From a virus, in the IMG/VR virus record IMGVR_UViG_3300030117_004408, positions 1 through 34,634 of that record: DNA of 34,634 nucleotides; one strand, written 5' to 3'. Made by a program: the position numbers and the translations under genes. Positions 1 to 7,417 of the stretch are shown here, one piece after another. How positions within the stretch are numbered: position 1 is the stretch's first letter; each line of letters opens with the position of its first letter. Below the pieces are notes generated by a model. That model did no database searches. It saw only the letters and a program-made list of their open reading frames with translations, and was not told where the DNA came from.

Positions 1-3
1 TGG

Positions 4-32
4 TTGATAAAAACTGAATAATCTGTTATACT
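4..32 (+). promoter_or_regulatory. Putative sigma70-type early promoter overlapping a terminator
   Basis: TTGATA (4-9) and TATACT (27-32) are separated by exactly 17 nt. The expected start near 38-40 lies inside the left arm of the terminator hairpin that begins at 33. A transcript starting here would hold only half the hairpin and escape termination, while read-through from the left would be stopped. It would drive the oxygenase gene starting at 59. No transcript data support it. Confidence 0.55.
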
Positions 33-58
33 AGGAGGGTTCTTACCCTCCTTTTTTT
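33..58 (+). terminator. Rho-independent terminator
   Basis: A perfect 8-bp stem (AGGAGGGT, 33-40, with ACCCTCCT, 45-52) with a TCTT loop is followed by seven T. It ends directly before the ATG at 59, so the next gene starts in the terminator tail. It presumably ends a transcript from genes left of the window. Confidence 0.85.
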
Positions 59-676
59 ATGCTTATATGGAGTGACAATAGAAAACTTCCTGATGATATT
101 CATACTGAACTTATTTGTAGAATAGAAAGGCAACATTCAGATAAAAAAAGATTTTATAGTTCTTATTTTGAGAATAAGAAAGTAACTGAAGGATATGAAG
201 ATGTATTTGCTGATTTACTATTACCATATTATGGGGATGTTATTGCAGAGATGATGAGAAATCTTGGGATGTGGAAACATTCTAGATATTATTTTAATTT
301 ATGGACACAGAGGTATAGTTCAGAAAATATTAATACTCATGAACCTCATGCACATTTTAGTGGTAATGAAATTATATCTTTTAATCATATTATTGATGCC
401 TCAAAAGATAAATGTTTTTATTTTATAGATGATGATGGTAATAAAACATATCCAGGTGAGCAAAAGAGTGGTGATATATTTGCATGGCCTCCATGGAGAA
501 TGCATGGTGTTGATTATGTAAAAGATGATAATGTTAACAGGTTAATTATTGCTGGAAATGTAATGCTAGAAAGTATTGAATGTGGACATTGTAATAGAAA
601 CATTCTTCATTGTGTGGATCGTCGTAATCCTGAAAATAAACTTGAGGGTGAATTTATTTGGAAGTACAATATTTAA
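59..676 (+). CDS. Putative 2OG-Fe(II) oxygenase (cyanophage type)
   Basis: This 205-aa protein looks like a double-stranded beta-helix dioxygenase of the 2-oxoglutarate/Fe(II) superfamily. Candidate metal ligands are H97 and H99 in a P-H-A-H-F stretch and H149 in W-R-M-H-G. R161 would bind the 2-oxoglutarate carboxylate. The H-x-H instead of the usual H-x-D/E is slightly unusual. A CxxC/H cluster near the C-terminus (residues 175-185) could bind metal. The gene starts immediately after a terminator and probably uses the promoter at 4-32, so it is likely expressed separately from the other oxygenases in the window. No Shine-Dalgarno is visible other than the AGGAGG and CCTCC of the terminator stem. 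The substrate is unknown. Confidence 0.65.
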   Translation: MLIWSDNRKLPDDIHTELICRIERQHSDKKRFYSSYFENKKVTEGYEDVFADLLLPYYGDVIAEMMRNLGMWKHSRYYFNLWTQRYSSENINTHEPHAHFSGNEIISFNHIIDASKDKCFYFIDDDGNKTYPGEQKSGDIFAWPPWRMHGVDYVKDDNVNRLIIAGNVMLESIECGHCNRNILHCVDRRNPENKLEGEFIWKYNI

Positions 677-679
677 TTG

Positions 680-708
680 TTGATTTAATTATAAGTATCT
701 GCTATAAT
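680..708 (+). promoter_or_regulatory. Sigma70-type early promoter of ho1
   Basis: TTGATT (680-685) and a perfect TATAAT (703-708) have a 17-nt spacer. The -10 is preceded by TGC, as in the gp32 promoter of this window. The expected start is near 714, about 20 nt upstream of the ho1 ATG. The resemblance to the host housekeeping consensus suggests early expression by host RNA polymerase. Confidence 0.75.
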
Positions 709-734
709 AACTAGAACATAAGTTGGTTTCATTT

Positions 735-1451
735 ATGTCTGTTCAAGATTTTTCAAAGCAATTAAAAGAAGGGACAAAGAAGTCCCATACAATGGCAGAG
801 AATACAAGTTTTGTTGCTTCATTTCTTAGAGGTGTTGTAGATGAATCTAAGTATCGTCAATTGATTGCTAACTTTTATTTCATCTATCATGCTTTAGAAA
901 GTGAGGTGGAACTTAATAAAGATAATCCTTTTGTCGGTCCTATGAGATTGAATGGATTAGAAAGACACGATGCTCTCGTAAAGGACTGTAAATATTTTTA
1001 TGGTGATAATTGGAAAGATGTAATACGTCCAACAGAACAGACACAAAGATATGTCAGTCGTATTCATGAAGTGGCAAAAGATAATCCAGAATTATTAATC
1101 GGACATCATTACACCCGATACATGGGTGACTTATCTGGTGGGCAGGTTCTAAAGGGCATCACTCAGAAAGCACTAGGACTTATAGACAGTGGACTTGACT
1201 TCTATGAATTCCCTGAGATAACAGATAAGAAAGGATTTAAAGATTCTTATAGAAGAGTTCTTGATACTATGGTTCCTGCTACTCAAAAAGATGTAGATGC
1301 TATTATCGTAGAAGCAAACTATGCTTTCAGATTAAACATGTATATGTTTGAGGAGATACAAGGTGATGCAGGAAAATCTTTTGGTAAGATTGTTTTAAAC
1401 TATCTTGGTGAGTTAGTTGCTGAGATGATTATTTCAAAGAGGTATAGATAA
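735..1451 (+). CDS. ho1: Heme oxygenase (biliverdin-forming)
   Basis: Heme oxygenase opens heme to biliverdin IX-alpha using reduced ferredoxin and O2, the first step of phycobilin synthesis. It is a well-known auxiliary metabolic gene of marine cyanophages. The protein (238 aa from the ATG at 735) has the usual length for cyanobacterial Ho1. It shows the proximal heme-ligand histidine in K-S-H-T-M-A-E-N near residue 19 and the distal-helix signature G-D-L-S-G-G-Q. An in-frame TTG at 723 would add four residues, but the ATG matches the family N-terminus better. It has its own promoter (680-708) and its stop overlaps the next start in TAATG. No bilin reductase gene (pebS or pcyA) lies in this window. 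Confidence 0.95.
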   Translation: MSVQDFSKQLKEGTKKSHTMAENTSFVASFLRGVVDESKYRQLIANFYFIYHALESEVELNKDNPFVGPMRLNGLERHDALVKDCKYFYGDNWKDVIRPTEQTQRYVSRIHEVAKDNPELLIGHHYTRYMGDLSGGQVLKGITQKALGLIDSGLDFYEFPEITDKKGFKDSYRRVLDTMVPATQKDVDAIIVEANYAFRLNMYMFEEIQGDAGKSFGKIVLNYLGELVAEMIISKRYR

Positions 1452-1630
1452 TGACTAAAGAATATATTAAAGATATTCCTAATTGGGAAAAGGATTATCT
1501 TAAAACCATGAAGGGTAATTTATCCGAACAGCAGATAGAACTTCTTCAAGGTAGATATATAAAAGCTGATGAAGGAATGATTTACGGGGAAATGTATGCC
1601 GACTGGAAAAGGAGAAGATGGGATGAGTGA
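1451..1630 (+). CDS. Small hypothetical protein (59 aa)
   Basis: This short reading frame starts in the TAATG overlap with the ho1 stop and ends inside the next gene (ATG at 1623). That tight coupling on both sides is the main evidence that it is real. The product is highly charged, rich in Lys, Glu, Trp and Tyr, and ends in a basic W-K-R-R-R-W stretch. No signal peptide or membrane segment is visible. I do not recognise the family. It is probably co-transcribed with ho1. Confidence 0.6.
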   Translation: MTKEYIKDIPNWEKDYLKTMKGNLSEQQIELLQGRYIKADEGMIYGEMYADWKRRRWDE

Positions 1631-1847
1631 AAAACCTTATGATGATTCTAATTGGAGAGAGGAGTACAAAGGGTACACCTCTAGTAAGTATGAGTTAGAA
1701 CTGCTTGAGAATGGTCCCAAGAGTCTATCTCAGTCATGGATGATGGGTGCATTACATAACAAATGGAAGAAGATGAAAGGGTATAAAGATCCTGAACCAC
1801 CTGATTGCCAATCTTCATTTACTGACTTTAGTAAGAAGTATGATTAA
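1623..1847 (+). CDS. Small hypothetical protein (74 aa)
   Basis: A 74-aa charged, Trp- and Tyr-rich protein starting M-S-E-K-P-Y-D-D. The ATG at 1623 is chosen because it overlaps the end of the upstream small gene by 8 nt, a typical translational-coupling arrangement. An in-frame upstream ATG at 1596 would lie far inside that gene. Both small proteins share a W-rich, charged look but no clear sequence repeat. Family and function are not recognised. Confidence 0.6.
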   Translation: MSEKPYDDSNWREEYKGYTSSKYELELLENGPKSLSQSWMMGALHNKWKKMKGYKDPEPPDCQSSFTDFSKKYD

Positions 1848-1885
1848 TTCATGCTAATATATAAGATACTAGGAGACTAACTAAC

Positions 1886-2110
1886 ATGCACGGAGACTTA
1901 GAACCAGAAGAGAATCATTCAGATGATGATTGGCCTAGGAAAGGATATGTAAATGATCTATGGGAAGACATGGATCGACTTAATGCTTTATATGAAGAGA
2001 TGATGTGGCCAAATGAGGATGTAATAGAGTTCATTCCAGATCATGCAAATAATAGAATCATTGTTAGAAATCGAGATATGGAAGAAAGGATTAAGGAAGG
2101 TGAGGATTAA
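1886..2110 (+). CDS. Small acidic hypothetical protein (74 aa)
   Basis: A very acidic 74-aa protein with a DDDW motif near the N-terminus and a short beta-prone stretch (residues 47-62) ending in R-N-R-D. AGGAG (1871-1875) lies 10 nt before the ATG and is the likely ribosome-binding site. The preceding AATATATAAGATACT is AT-rich and could hold a weak -10, but I see no convincing -35. Small acidic early proteins of this sort are common in phages and some mimic DNA or bind host proteins. That role is not shown here. Confidence 0.6.
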   Translation: MHGDLEPEENHSDDDWPRKGYVNDLWEDMDRLNALYEEMMWPNEDVIEFIPDHANNRIIVRNRDMEERIKEGED

Positions 2111-2116
2111 TAAATA
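2109..2116 (+). promoter_or_regulatory. Possible late promoter (AATAAATA)
   Basis: AATAAATA fits the NATAAATA form of the T4-like late -10 element used by gp55/gp33-dependent transcription. It overlaps the stop codon of the acidic gene and lies 15 nt before the HNH gene. AT-rich sequence makes chance matches likely, so this is a weak call. Confidence 0.35.
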
Positions 2117-2130
2117 ATCGTAAGTCGCAT

Positions 2131-2508
2131 GTGCTTATGGAAATCCTATCTTCCCCCCGTCAGTATTTGTTTAATTTAGAAACACTGAGTTCAAATGAAG
2201 CAAAACGAATGTGGAGGAAGAATGTAAAGGAGGAATGGAATTATAGATGTGCATATTGCGGGTCAGGAAAGAATTTAACAATCGATCATGTAGTTCCTCG
2301 TTGTAAAGGAGGAACAGACTTCACAAAGAATGTAGTATGCTGCTGTCATTCTTGCAATCAATCTAAAGCTCATAGTCCTTGGGAGGAATGGTACCTCTCT
2401 CAGGACTTTTTTAGTGTCAAAAAATATAATAGAATTATGGAGTGGATGAAACCAGAACAACCCCAAAATCTATTTGCATATAAACCAAGAAGAAATAACG
2501 CATCTTAA
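2131..2508 (+). CDS. HNH endonuclease
   Basis: A 125-aa HNH-family nuclease. The core is C-A-Y-C-G-S-G, then L-T-I-D-H-V-V-P, then C-x-x-C-N-Q-S-K-A-H. The two CxxC pairs form the usual zinc-binding knuckle and the ID-H-V-V-P histidine is the catalytic general base. The start is either GTG at 2131 or ATG at 2137; neither has a strong Shine-Dalgarno. It stands alone between an early block and the late fibre block, a location typical of free-standing mobile endonucleases in T4-like phages. HNH proteins in this position could also be domesticated packaging or repair nucleases. No intron is visible nearby. Confidence 0.85.
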   Translation: MLMEILSSPRQYLFNLETLSSNEAKRMWRKNVKEEWNYRCAYCGSGKNLTIDHVVPRCKGGTDFTKNVVCCCHSCNQSKAHSPWEEWYLSQDFFSVKKYNRIMEWMKPEQPQNLFAYKPRRNNAS

Positions 2509-2513
2509 TTTTG

Positions 2514-2521
2514 TATAAATA
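2514..2521 (+). promoter_or_regulatory. Late promoter (TATAAATA)
   Basis: An exact match to the T4 late -10 consensus TATAAATA, about 50 nt upstream of the first large fibre gene. A 12-bp perfect palindrome (CAGTATATACTG, 2530-2541) lies just past the expected start and would sit in the mRNA leader. This is the most convincing late promoter of the window and probably starts the fibre operon. Confidence 0.7.
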
Positions 2522-2570
2522 AATCAAGGCAGTATATACTGTCTCTTCTGGTACATACCGAATGTAATAA

Positions 2571-5063
2571 ATGGCAACACCTATTAAGATTAAAAGGTCT
2601 GCGGTCGCAGGTAAAAGACCGCTGGTTACAGATTTGGGGTTGGGAGAATTAGCACTCAATACTCATGACGCTGAACTTGTAACTTTAAGACAGAGGGCGT
2701 TTGAACATACATTCGTATCGGCAGCAGCAAATGCAGTTAATGTCCAGAGTGGGGCAGAGAGTGGCAACCAAAAGACACCAAATGGAGCAACTTATATTCC
2801 TTCAACAGGTGTTCTTACATTAGACTTTGGTTCTGCTCATGGATTGTCAACGAGCGATACAATAACTCTTGACAATGATTCTATAACATTTACTTGCGAC
2901 GCAGATAATCATCAAACAAATCATACATATCCTCGTGCAACTGATCCAATTGCAGGAGTAACTACTGCTGTTACCGTAACATCAACAACACAGTTTACTC
3001 TTAACGTTGGACAAGGATATTCTACAGAAGTTGTTAGAACAGGTGCTGGAGTAACAGTAACCAATGTATGGTATGTTACTAAAGATGGAAATGATTCCAA
3101 TACAGGAAAGAAATTAGGAGATGCTAAAGCAACAATTAAAAATGCTGTTGGAATGGCAGGTGAGGGAGATGTAATTCATGTAAGTGCTGGTGTTTATACA
3201 GAAGATAATCCAATTGTATTACCAAAACAATTAAGTATTGTTGGTGATAGTTTAAGAGAAGTAACTATAACCCCTTCAAATGCAGGTAGTGATTTATTCC
3301 ATGTTTCTCCAGGAAATATGTTGCAGGAATTAACATTCTCTGGGACAGTAAACAGTGGAGTTGCTGCAGTTGCATTTGATCCTAATAAGATTCAGTATAA
3401 CCCACAATCACCATACATTAGATTCTGTACCAATAAACTTACTAATAGTATTGGTATGAAAGTTGATGGTAGTAAGTCTATCGGACCATTTAAGAGTATG
3501 GTTACTGACTCATATACTCAGTACAATGCAAATGGTATAGGAGTTTCTCTCAGTAATGAAGGTTATGCTCAAATAGTTTCAATGTTCACAATGAACCTTG
3601 ATGTGGGTATTGCTGCACATTCTGGTGGACAATGTGATGTAACAAACTCTAACTCATCATTTGGTAATTATGGAATGGTATCTGATGGTGTAGGTCCAGT
3701 AAAGTATAGTGGAATAATAACCTCAGCTGCTACAGCAGATAGTGATGTATTTGAACTTGATTTAAGTACACCGACAGTTAATATTTCTAATTTTGTTTAC
3801 GATCATGTATCGGGACTTGCTACTGTAACTACATCTGGTGCTCATGGATTTGATGTTGGAATTGGAGTTACCCTTTCTAATATAACAGTTAGTTGTAATT
3901 ATGGTAGTGGAACTCATAAATTTGTATCTGCTGATAGTAATGCAGTTAATGTTCAGAGTGGTGCAGAGTCTGGAAATCAAAAGACTCCAAATGGAGCAAC
4001 TTATGTTCCTTCAACAGGTGTTCTTACATTAACATTTGCTTCTGCTCATGGAATGTCAACTAGTGATACCATTACTCTTGACAATGAATCAATAACATTC
4101 ACTTGTGCTGCAGATGATTATGCGACTGAACATCCATATCCAAGAGTTAGTGATCCAATTGCAGGAATAACTACTGCTGTTACTGTTGGTACAACAACTA
4201 GTTTTACTATTAATGTTGGTAGTGTTCCTTTACAGAATAAAGTTTATCCTGATGGAAACGTTGGATATATTTTTGATGTTAAATCTGTACCTTCAACTAC
4301 TTCTTTTACTACTAATATAGGAGTATCAAAGTATGCTCATACTTATGTCTCTGGGGGAACTGCAAAAGTAGATGTTATACGTCCATTTGATGGGCAGGTA
4401 ATTTATTTTGATACATTGTATCAGCAAGTTAATAAAGTAACTGTTACTAATAATGGTAGTGGATATACAAGTCCACCTACTGTGACTATTGATGCACCAG
4501 GTACTGCATGGGGAGTTAGAGCAACTGCAGTTGCTACTCTTCTTAATGGTAAGATTGATGAAATAGATATTGTTTCAACTGGAAGAGGTTATACTTCTAC
4601 TCCAACAGTTACTATATCAGGTGGAGGCGGTTCTTCAGGTGCTGCATCTTTAGTTATGGGTAAATCTTATTACTCTATAGTTAAATCTACTCCAATATCT
4701 GCTGGTGTATCAACAATAACTGTTGATGAAAATGTACCATATGCAGTTGGTTTAGGAGTTACAGTTCCTTTCATGAAGCAAAGCAGGATAATAGCATCCA
4801 GTCATTCATTTGAGTATATTGGAACTGGTGTTGATCCACTTAATTCATTACCTTCAAGAGGTGCTGTTCCAATTCAGGATAATGAAGTTGATGATAGGAA
4901 TGGTGGACTGACTATCTTTACAAGTACTGACCAAGCAGGTCAATTTAGGATTGGTGATGGTGTCATCATTGATCAACAAAAAGGAACCATTGGTGGAGAC
5001 AATTATACTAAGAGTTTGTTCTCAACCATGACACCATTCATTCTAGCATTAGGAGGAGATTAA
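2571..5063 (+). CDS. Virion structural / tail-fibre-like protein (830 aa)
   Basis: The N-terminus M-A-T-P-I-K-I-K-R-S-A-V with a G-x-L-A-x-N box is the conserved anchoring start of many T4-like cyanophage fibre proteins. A beta-rich segment (about residues 46-147) is repeated almost unchanged at about 448-550. Between them, W-Y-V-T-K-D-G-N-D-S-N-T-G (about 167-179) followed by I-H-V-S-A-G-V-Y is a DUF1565-like entry into a right-handed parallel beta-helix, a fold common in tailspikes. Near residue 630 two G-S/R-G-Y-T-S-x-P-T-V-T-I repeats follow. No catalytic residues for a depolymerase are evident. It is the first gene after a late promoter. A strong Shine-Dalgarno for the next gene lies at its 3' end. 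Confidence 0.8.
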   Translation: MATPIKIKRSAVAGKRPLVTDLGLGELALNTHDAELVTLRQRAFEHTFVSAAANAVNVQSGAESGNQKTPNGATYIPSTGVLTLDFGSAHGLSTSDTITLDNDSITFTCDADNHQTNHTYPRATDPIAGVTTAVTVTSTTQFTLNVGQGYSTEVVRTGAGVTVTNVWYVTKDGNDSNTGKKLGDAKATIKNAVGMAGEGDVIHVSAGVYTEDNPIVLPKQLSIVGDSLREVTITPSNAGSDLFHVSPGNMLQELTFSGTVNSGVAAVAFDPNKIQYNPQSPYIRFCTNKLTNSIGMKVDGSKSIGPFKSMVTDSYTQYNANGIGVSLSNEGYAQIVSMFTMNLDVGIAAHSGGQCDVTNSNSSFGNYGMVSDGVGPVKYSGIITSAATADSDVFELDLSTPTVNISNFVYDHVSGLATVTTSGAHGFDVGIGVTLSNITVSCNYGSGTHKFVSADSNAVNVQSGAESGNQKTPNGATYVPSTGVLTLTFASAHGMSTSDTITLDNESITFTCAADDYATEHPYPRVSDPIAGITTAVTVGTTTSFTINVGSVPLQNKVYPDGNVGYIFDVKSVPSTTSFTTNIGVSKYAHTYVSGGTAKVDVIRPFDGQVIYFDTLYQQVNKVTVTNNGSGYTSPPTVTIDAPGTAWGVRATAVATLLNGKIDEIDIVSTGRGYTSTPTVTISGGGGSSGAASLVMGKSYYSIVKSTPISAGVSTITVDENVPYAVGLGVTVPFMKQSRIIASSHSFEYIGTGVDPLNSLPSRGAVPIQDNEVDDRNGGLTIFTSTDQAGQFRIGDGVIIDQQKGTIGGDNYTKSLFSTMTPFILALGGD
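2706..3011 (+). repeat. Intragenic duplicated domain, copy 1
   Basis: This encodes about 102 residues beginning H-T-F-V-S and ending T-L-N-V-G. Copy 2 is at 3913-4220. The copies share long identical peptide runs such as A-V-N-V-Q-S-G-A-E-S-G-N-Q-K-T-P-N-G-A-T-Y. At DNA level they differ mainly at third codon positions. Confidence 0.85.
3913..4220 (+). repeat. Intragenic duplicated domain, copy 2
   Basis: Second copy of the segment at 2706-3011, about 1.2 kb downstream in the same gene and same frame. Identical residues cluster around S-T-S-D-T-I-T-L-D-N and D-P-I-A-G. Synonymous divergence implies an old duplication, or selection to hold the protein fold while DNA drifts. Confidence 0.85.
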
Positions 5064-5067
5064 AAGA

Positions 5068-5397
5068 ATGGCACTAGCACTCAACGTATTTAAAACAATT
5101 CCATATATTGCACCTACAGGTGCTGTTGGAATTTATACTGCACCCGTTGGATATACTGGTGTTGTTCTATTAGCACAAGCTGCTAATGTAGGTACTGTTA
5201 CACGTACAGTTTCTTTATCACATAAAAGAGACGCTGTAACTACAGAAATTGTAAAAGGTTTGCCTGTTCAGGCAAGTGACACTGCAAATTTACTTCCAGG
5301 TAAACTTGTACTTGAAACTGGTGATGTTCTCATGCTATCTGCAAATGATGCAAGTGATATTAAATTTTTAGGTAGTGTATTAGAGACGTTAAACTAA
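5068..5397 (+). CDS. Small virion structural protein (109 aa)
   Basis: A 109-aa, beta-rich, hydrophobic protein with many small residues (Ala, Gly, Thr, Val). Its Shine-Dalgarno AGGAGGAG (5051-5058) lies 9 nt before the ATG, inside the end of the preceding gene. A single base separates its stop from the next start. Such small proteins recur beside cyanophage fibre genes and are usually listed as structural. A role as fibre-base or connector protein is inference from position only. No motif identifies an enzyme. Confidence 0.65.
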   Translation: MALALNVFKTIPYIAPTGAVGIYTAPVGYTGVVLLAQAANVGTVTRTVSLSHKRDAVTTEIVKGLPVQASDTANLLPGKLVLETGDVLMLSANDASDIKFLGSVLETLN

Positions 5398-5398
5398 A

Positions 5399-7396
5399 AT
5401 GGCAAACTATCTTAGCGGTACAGTTCAAAATCTTCAAGTTGGTATAGAGGGTCATAGTGAGACTCATGATTCTTTAACTGTAATTGGTAACCTTATTCTA
5501 GGCAATCAAAGGGTTGGTGGTGGACAAACTGCATTTACTATTGAAGGTAATGTTGGTTTTGGAACTGATATACCAACAGATCCTGTTGGTTCAAGTAATA
5601 CTTCTGTACTTGCTGCTGGTATAATTACTGCTTACAAGTATTATGGTGATGGTTCAAATTTAACGGGTGTTGATTCAACAGCACTAAAAGATACTGACGG
5701 AGCTGTAAGAGTACAAGCAAATACTTCTGGTATAGTTATCACTGGTATTTCTACTGCTAGTACTTATAATGGTGATTTAGTTATAGGAACTCCTAATGGA
5801 GGATTTAAATCTGGAGCATTCACTATTAATAGCACTGATAAGACAAAAGATTCTATTAACGATTTGAATAATATATTAGGAAAATTAGTTCCATCAGCAC
5901 CTACTACAATTAATGGTGTCTCTATTAGTTTAACTGGAACTGCTGGAAACGGTAGACTTTGTGCAGGGTTTACACCAACAAATAATACAGGTGGTTCTGC
6001 ACCAGTAGCAGGTACACAGTACACACGAAACACTGATAGTACAGTAAGTACAAATTATATTACGGAATACGGTCCAGGAGATTCTGGAACTGTTACTGGA
6101 TTTGTTAATGCTGTTGGAGTAGGAACTACTACTTTGGCAACTGGCGATAACAGTGGTACATATGGTGCTATTCAGATAGCAAATAATGAAGACGCATCTA
6201 ATTCTACTAGAGATCCAGGAATTGCAGCAGGATTCTATGAGATTTATGATTTAAGAATGGTTAATGGTGCATCCCCTGATGGATATAACCTTGCGAAATT
6301 TACCCAAGGAGGTTCTACTACTGGATCTGTTTACTGGTTTGAAGATGCAAGCACAGTAGCTGCACCTATAATGTCATTCAGTGCTGTTACTGCACCAGGA
6401 TCTGGAACACATACAGTAGCATATTCATCTGGTATACCTCACTATACACAATCCACAAATAATAATTTCACCTATGTGATGACAATAGAGAATGCATCAG
6501 GTGACATGTATACTCAGAATAGTTTTGTGAATAGTGATGGAGCTACAACTGGATTCCAAAATCCAGGTAGTAAGAGTTATACAAACTTTGATGGAGGAAC
6601 CAATCCACCTGCAAGAAATTATGGTGTTGGTACTGGTGTAACTTGTTTGATTACAAATACACCAAATAATACCCATTATACTGTTAGTTCAAATATCTTT
6701 ACTCGATATGATGTATCAACTCCTTATGGAAGTGATAATAATAATAGGGTTACTTATACTACTCCTATTAATATTATGGGTACATCAGCAACCACATCCA
6801 GAATGGATGAAGATAACATCTTAATAAGTTCTGTTGGAACTGGTTCTGGTAATGCTACAAGAGTTAAGGCAGGTGCAACTGGAGATAATCCAACTCCTGC
6901 ATATACTGCTTGGACTGGTGGTAGTGTTGGTTCAATTGATACTTATGAAGCAGCAGTGAGAGGTGGTGTTTTATATCACGATCAAACGGATTACACTGCA
7001 TATTTACCTGCAGGTCCAGATTATTCTTCTGGTAGAACTGGTAATCAGTATTTCCAAATAGAATTAATTAGATCTGCTGTTTCTGAATTCCGTATGACTT
7101 ATGCTGGTTCATTAGCAGGTTGTTGGGTATGTATGCCTGATAATTCATCGTGGACTACATCATTATCAGGTACAAGTGGTTGGGCAGATATGTTCCAAGC
7201 ATATAGAGGAGCAGGTATTCCAACAGGAGCAGAACCAGGTTGTGCTACTGGAGGTGTTATGGATACCAATGGTGGTACATTTACTTGTACCTTCGGAACA
7301 GAATCATCCTCGAATGATTCTAACAACAGGATTCTGATCAGATGGAAATTAACCTCTGGACAGTCAGTTACGTCTATGTCATTCACATCTACATAA
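5399..7396 (+). CDS. Virion structural / tail-fibre-like protein (665 aa)
   Basis: A beta-rich, Thr/Ser/Gly/Asn-rich fibre protein. The N-terminal 60 residues contain short E-G-N-V-G-F-G-T strands. Residues 67-91 carry a module (V-L-A-A-G-I-I-T-A-Y then G-D-G-S-N-L-T-G-V) that also occurs in the 2425-aa fibre downstream. The rest is non-repetitive beta-structure ending in a likely C-terminal receptor-binding or trimerising region with scattered Trp and Cys (residues 560-665). It sits between two structural genes in one late operon. It may be a shorter fibre or a partner of the long fibre. The C-terminal half resembles nothing I can name. Confidence 0.7.
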   Translation: MANYLSGTVQNLQVGIEGHSETHDSLTVIGNLILGNQRVGGGQTAFTIEGNVGFGTDIPTDPVGSSNTSVLAAGIITAYKYYGDGSNLTGVDSTALKDTDGAVRVQANTSGIVITGISTASTYNGDLVIGTPNGGFKSGAFTINSTDKTKDSINDLNNILGKLVPSAPTTINGVSISLTGTAGNGRLCAGFTPTNNTGGSAPVAGTQYTRNTDSTVSTNYITEYGPGDSGTVTGFVNAVGVGTTTLATGDNSGTYGAIQIANNEDASNSTRDPGIAAGFYEIYDLRMVNGASPDGYNLAKFTQGGSTTGSVYWFEDASTVAAPIMSFSAVTAPGSGTHTVAYSSGIPHYTQSTNNNFTYVMTIENASGDMYTQNSFVNSDGATTGFQNPGSKSYTNFDGGTNPPARNYGVGTGVTCLITNTPNNTHYTVSSNIFTRYDVSTPYGSDNNNRVTYTTPINIMGTSATTSRMDEDNILISSVGTGSGNATRVKAGATGDNPTPAYTAWTGGSVGSIDTYEAAVRGGVLYHDQTDYTAYLPAGPDYSSGRTGNQYFQIELIRSAVSEFRMTYAGSLAGCWVCMPDNSSWTTSLSGTSGWADMFQAYRGAGIPTGAEPGCATGGVMDTNGGTFTCTFGTESSSNDSNNRILIRWKLTSGQSVTSMSFTST

Positions 7397-7417
7397 GGTA
7401 AGGAGAGGTAAAAATCA

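Noticed and set aside
2131-2508. HNH gene as an intron-encoded homing endonuclease
   Set aside because: No split gene or intron core is visible on either side; a free-standing nuclease is the simpler reading.
2571-5063. Polysaccharide lyase activity for the beta-helix protein
   Set aside because: A DUF1565-like entry is seen but no catalytic Asp/Glu set or lyase motif can be identified by eye.
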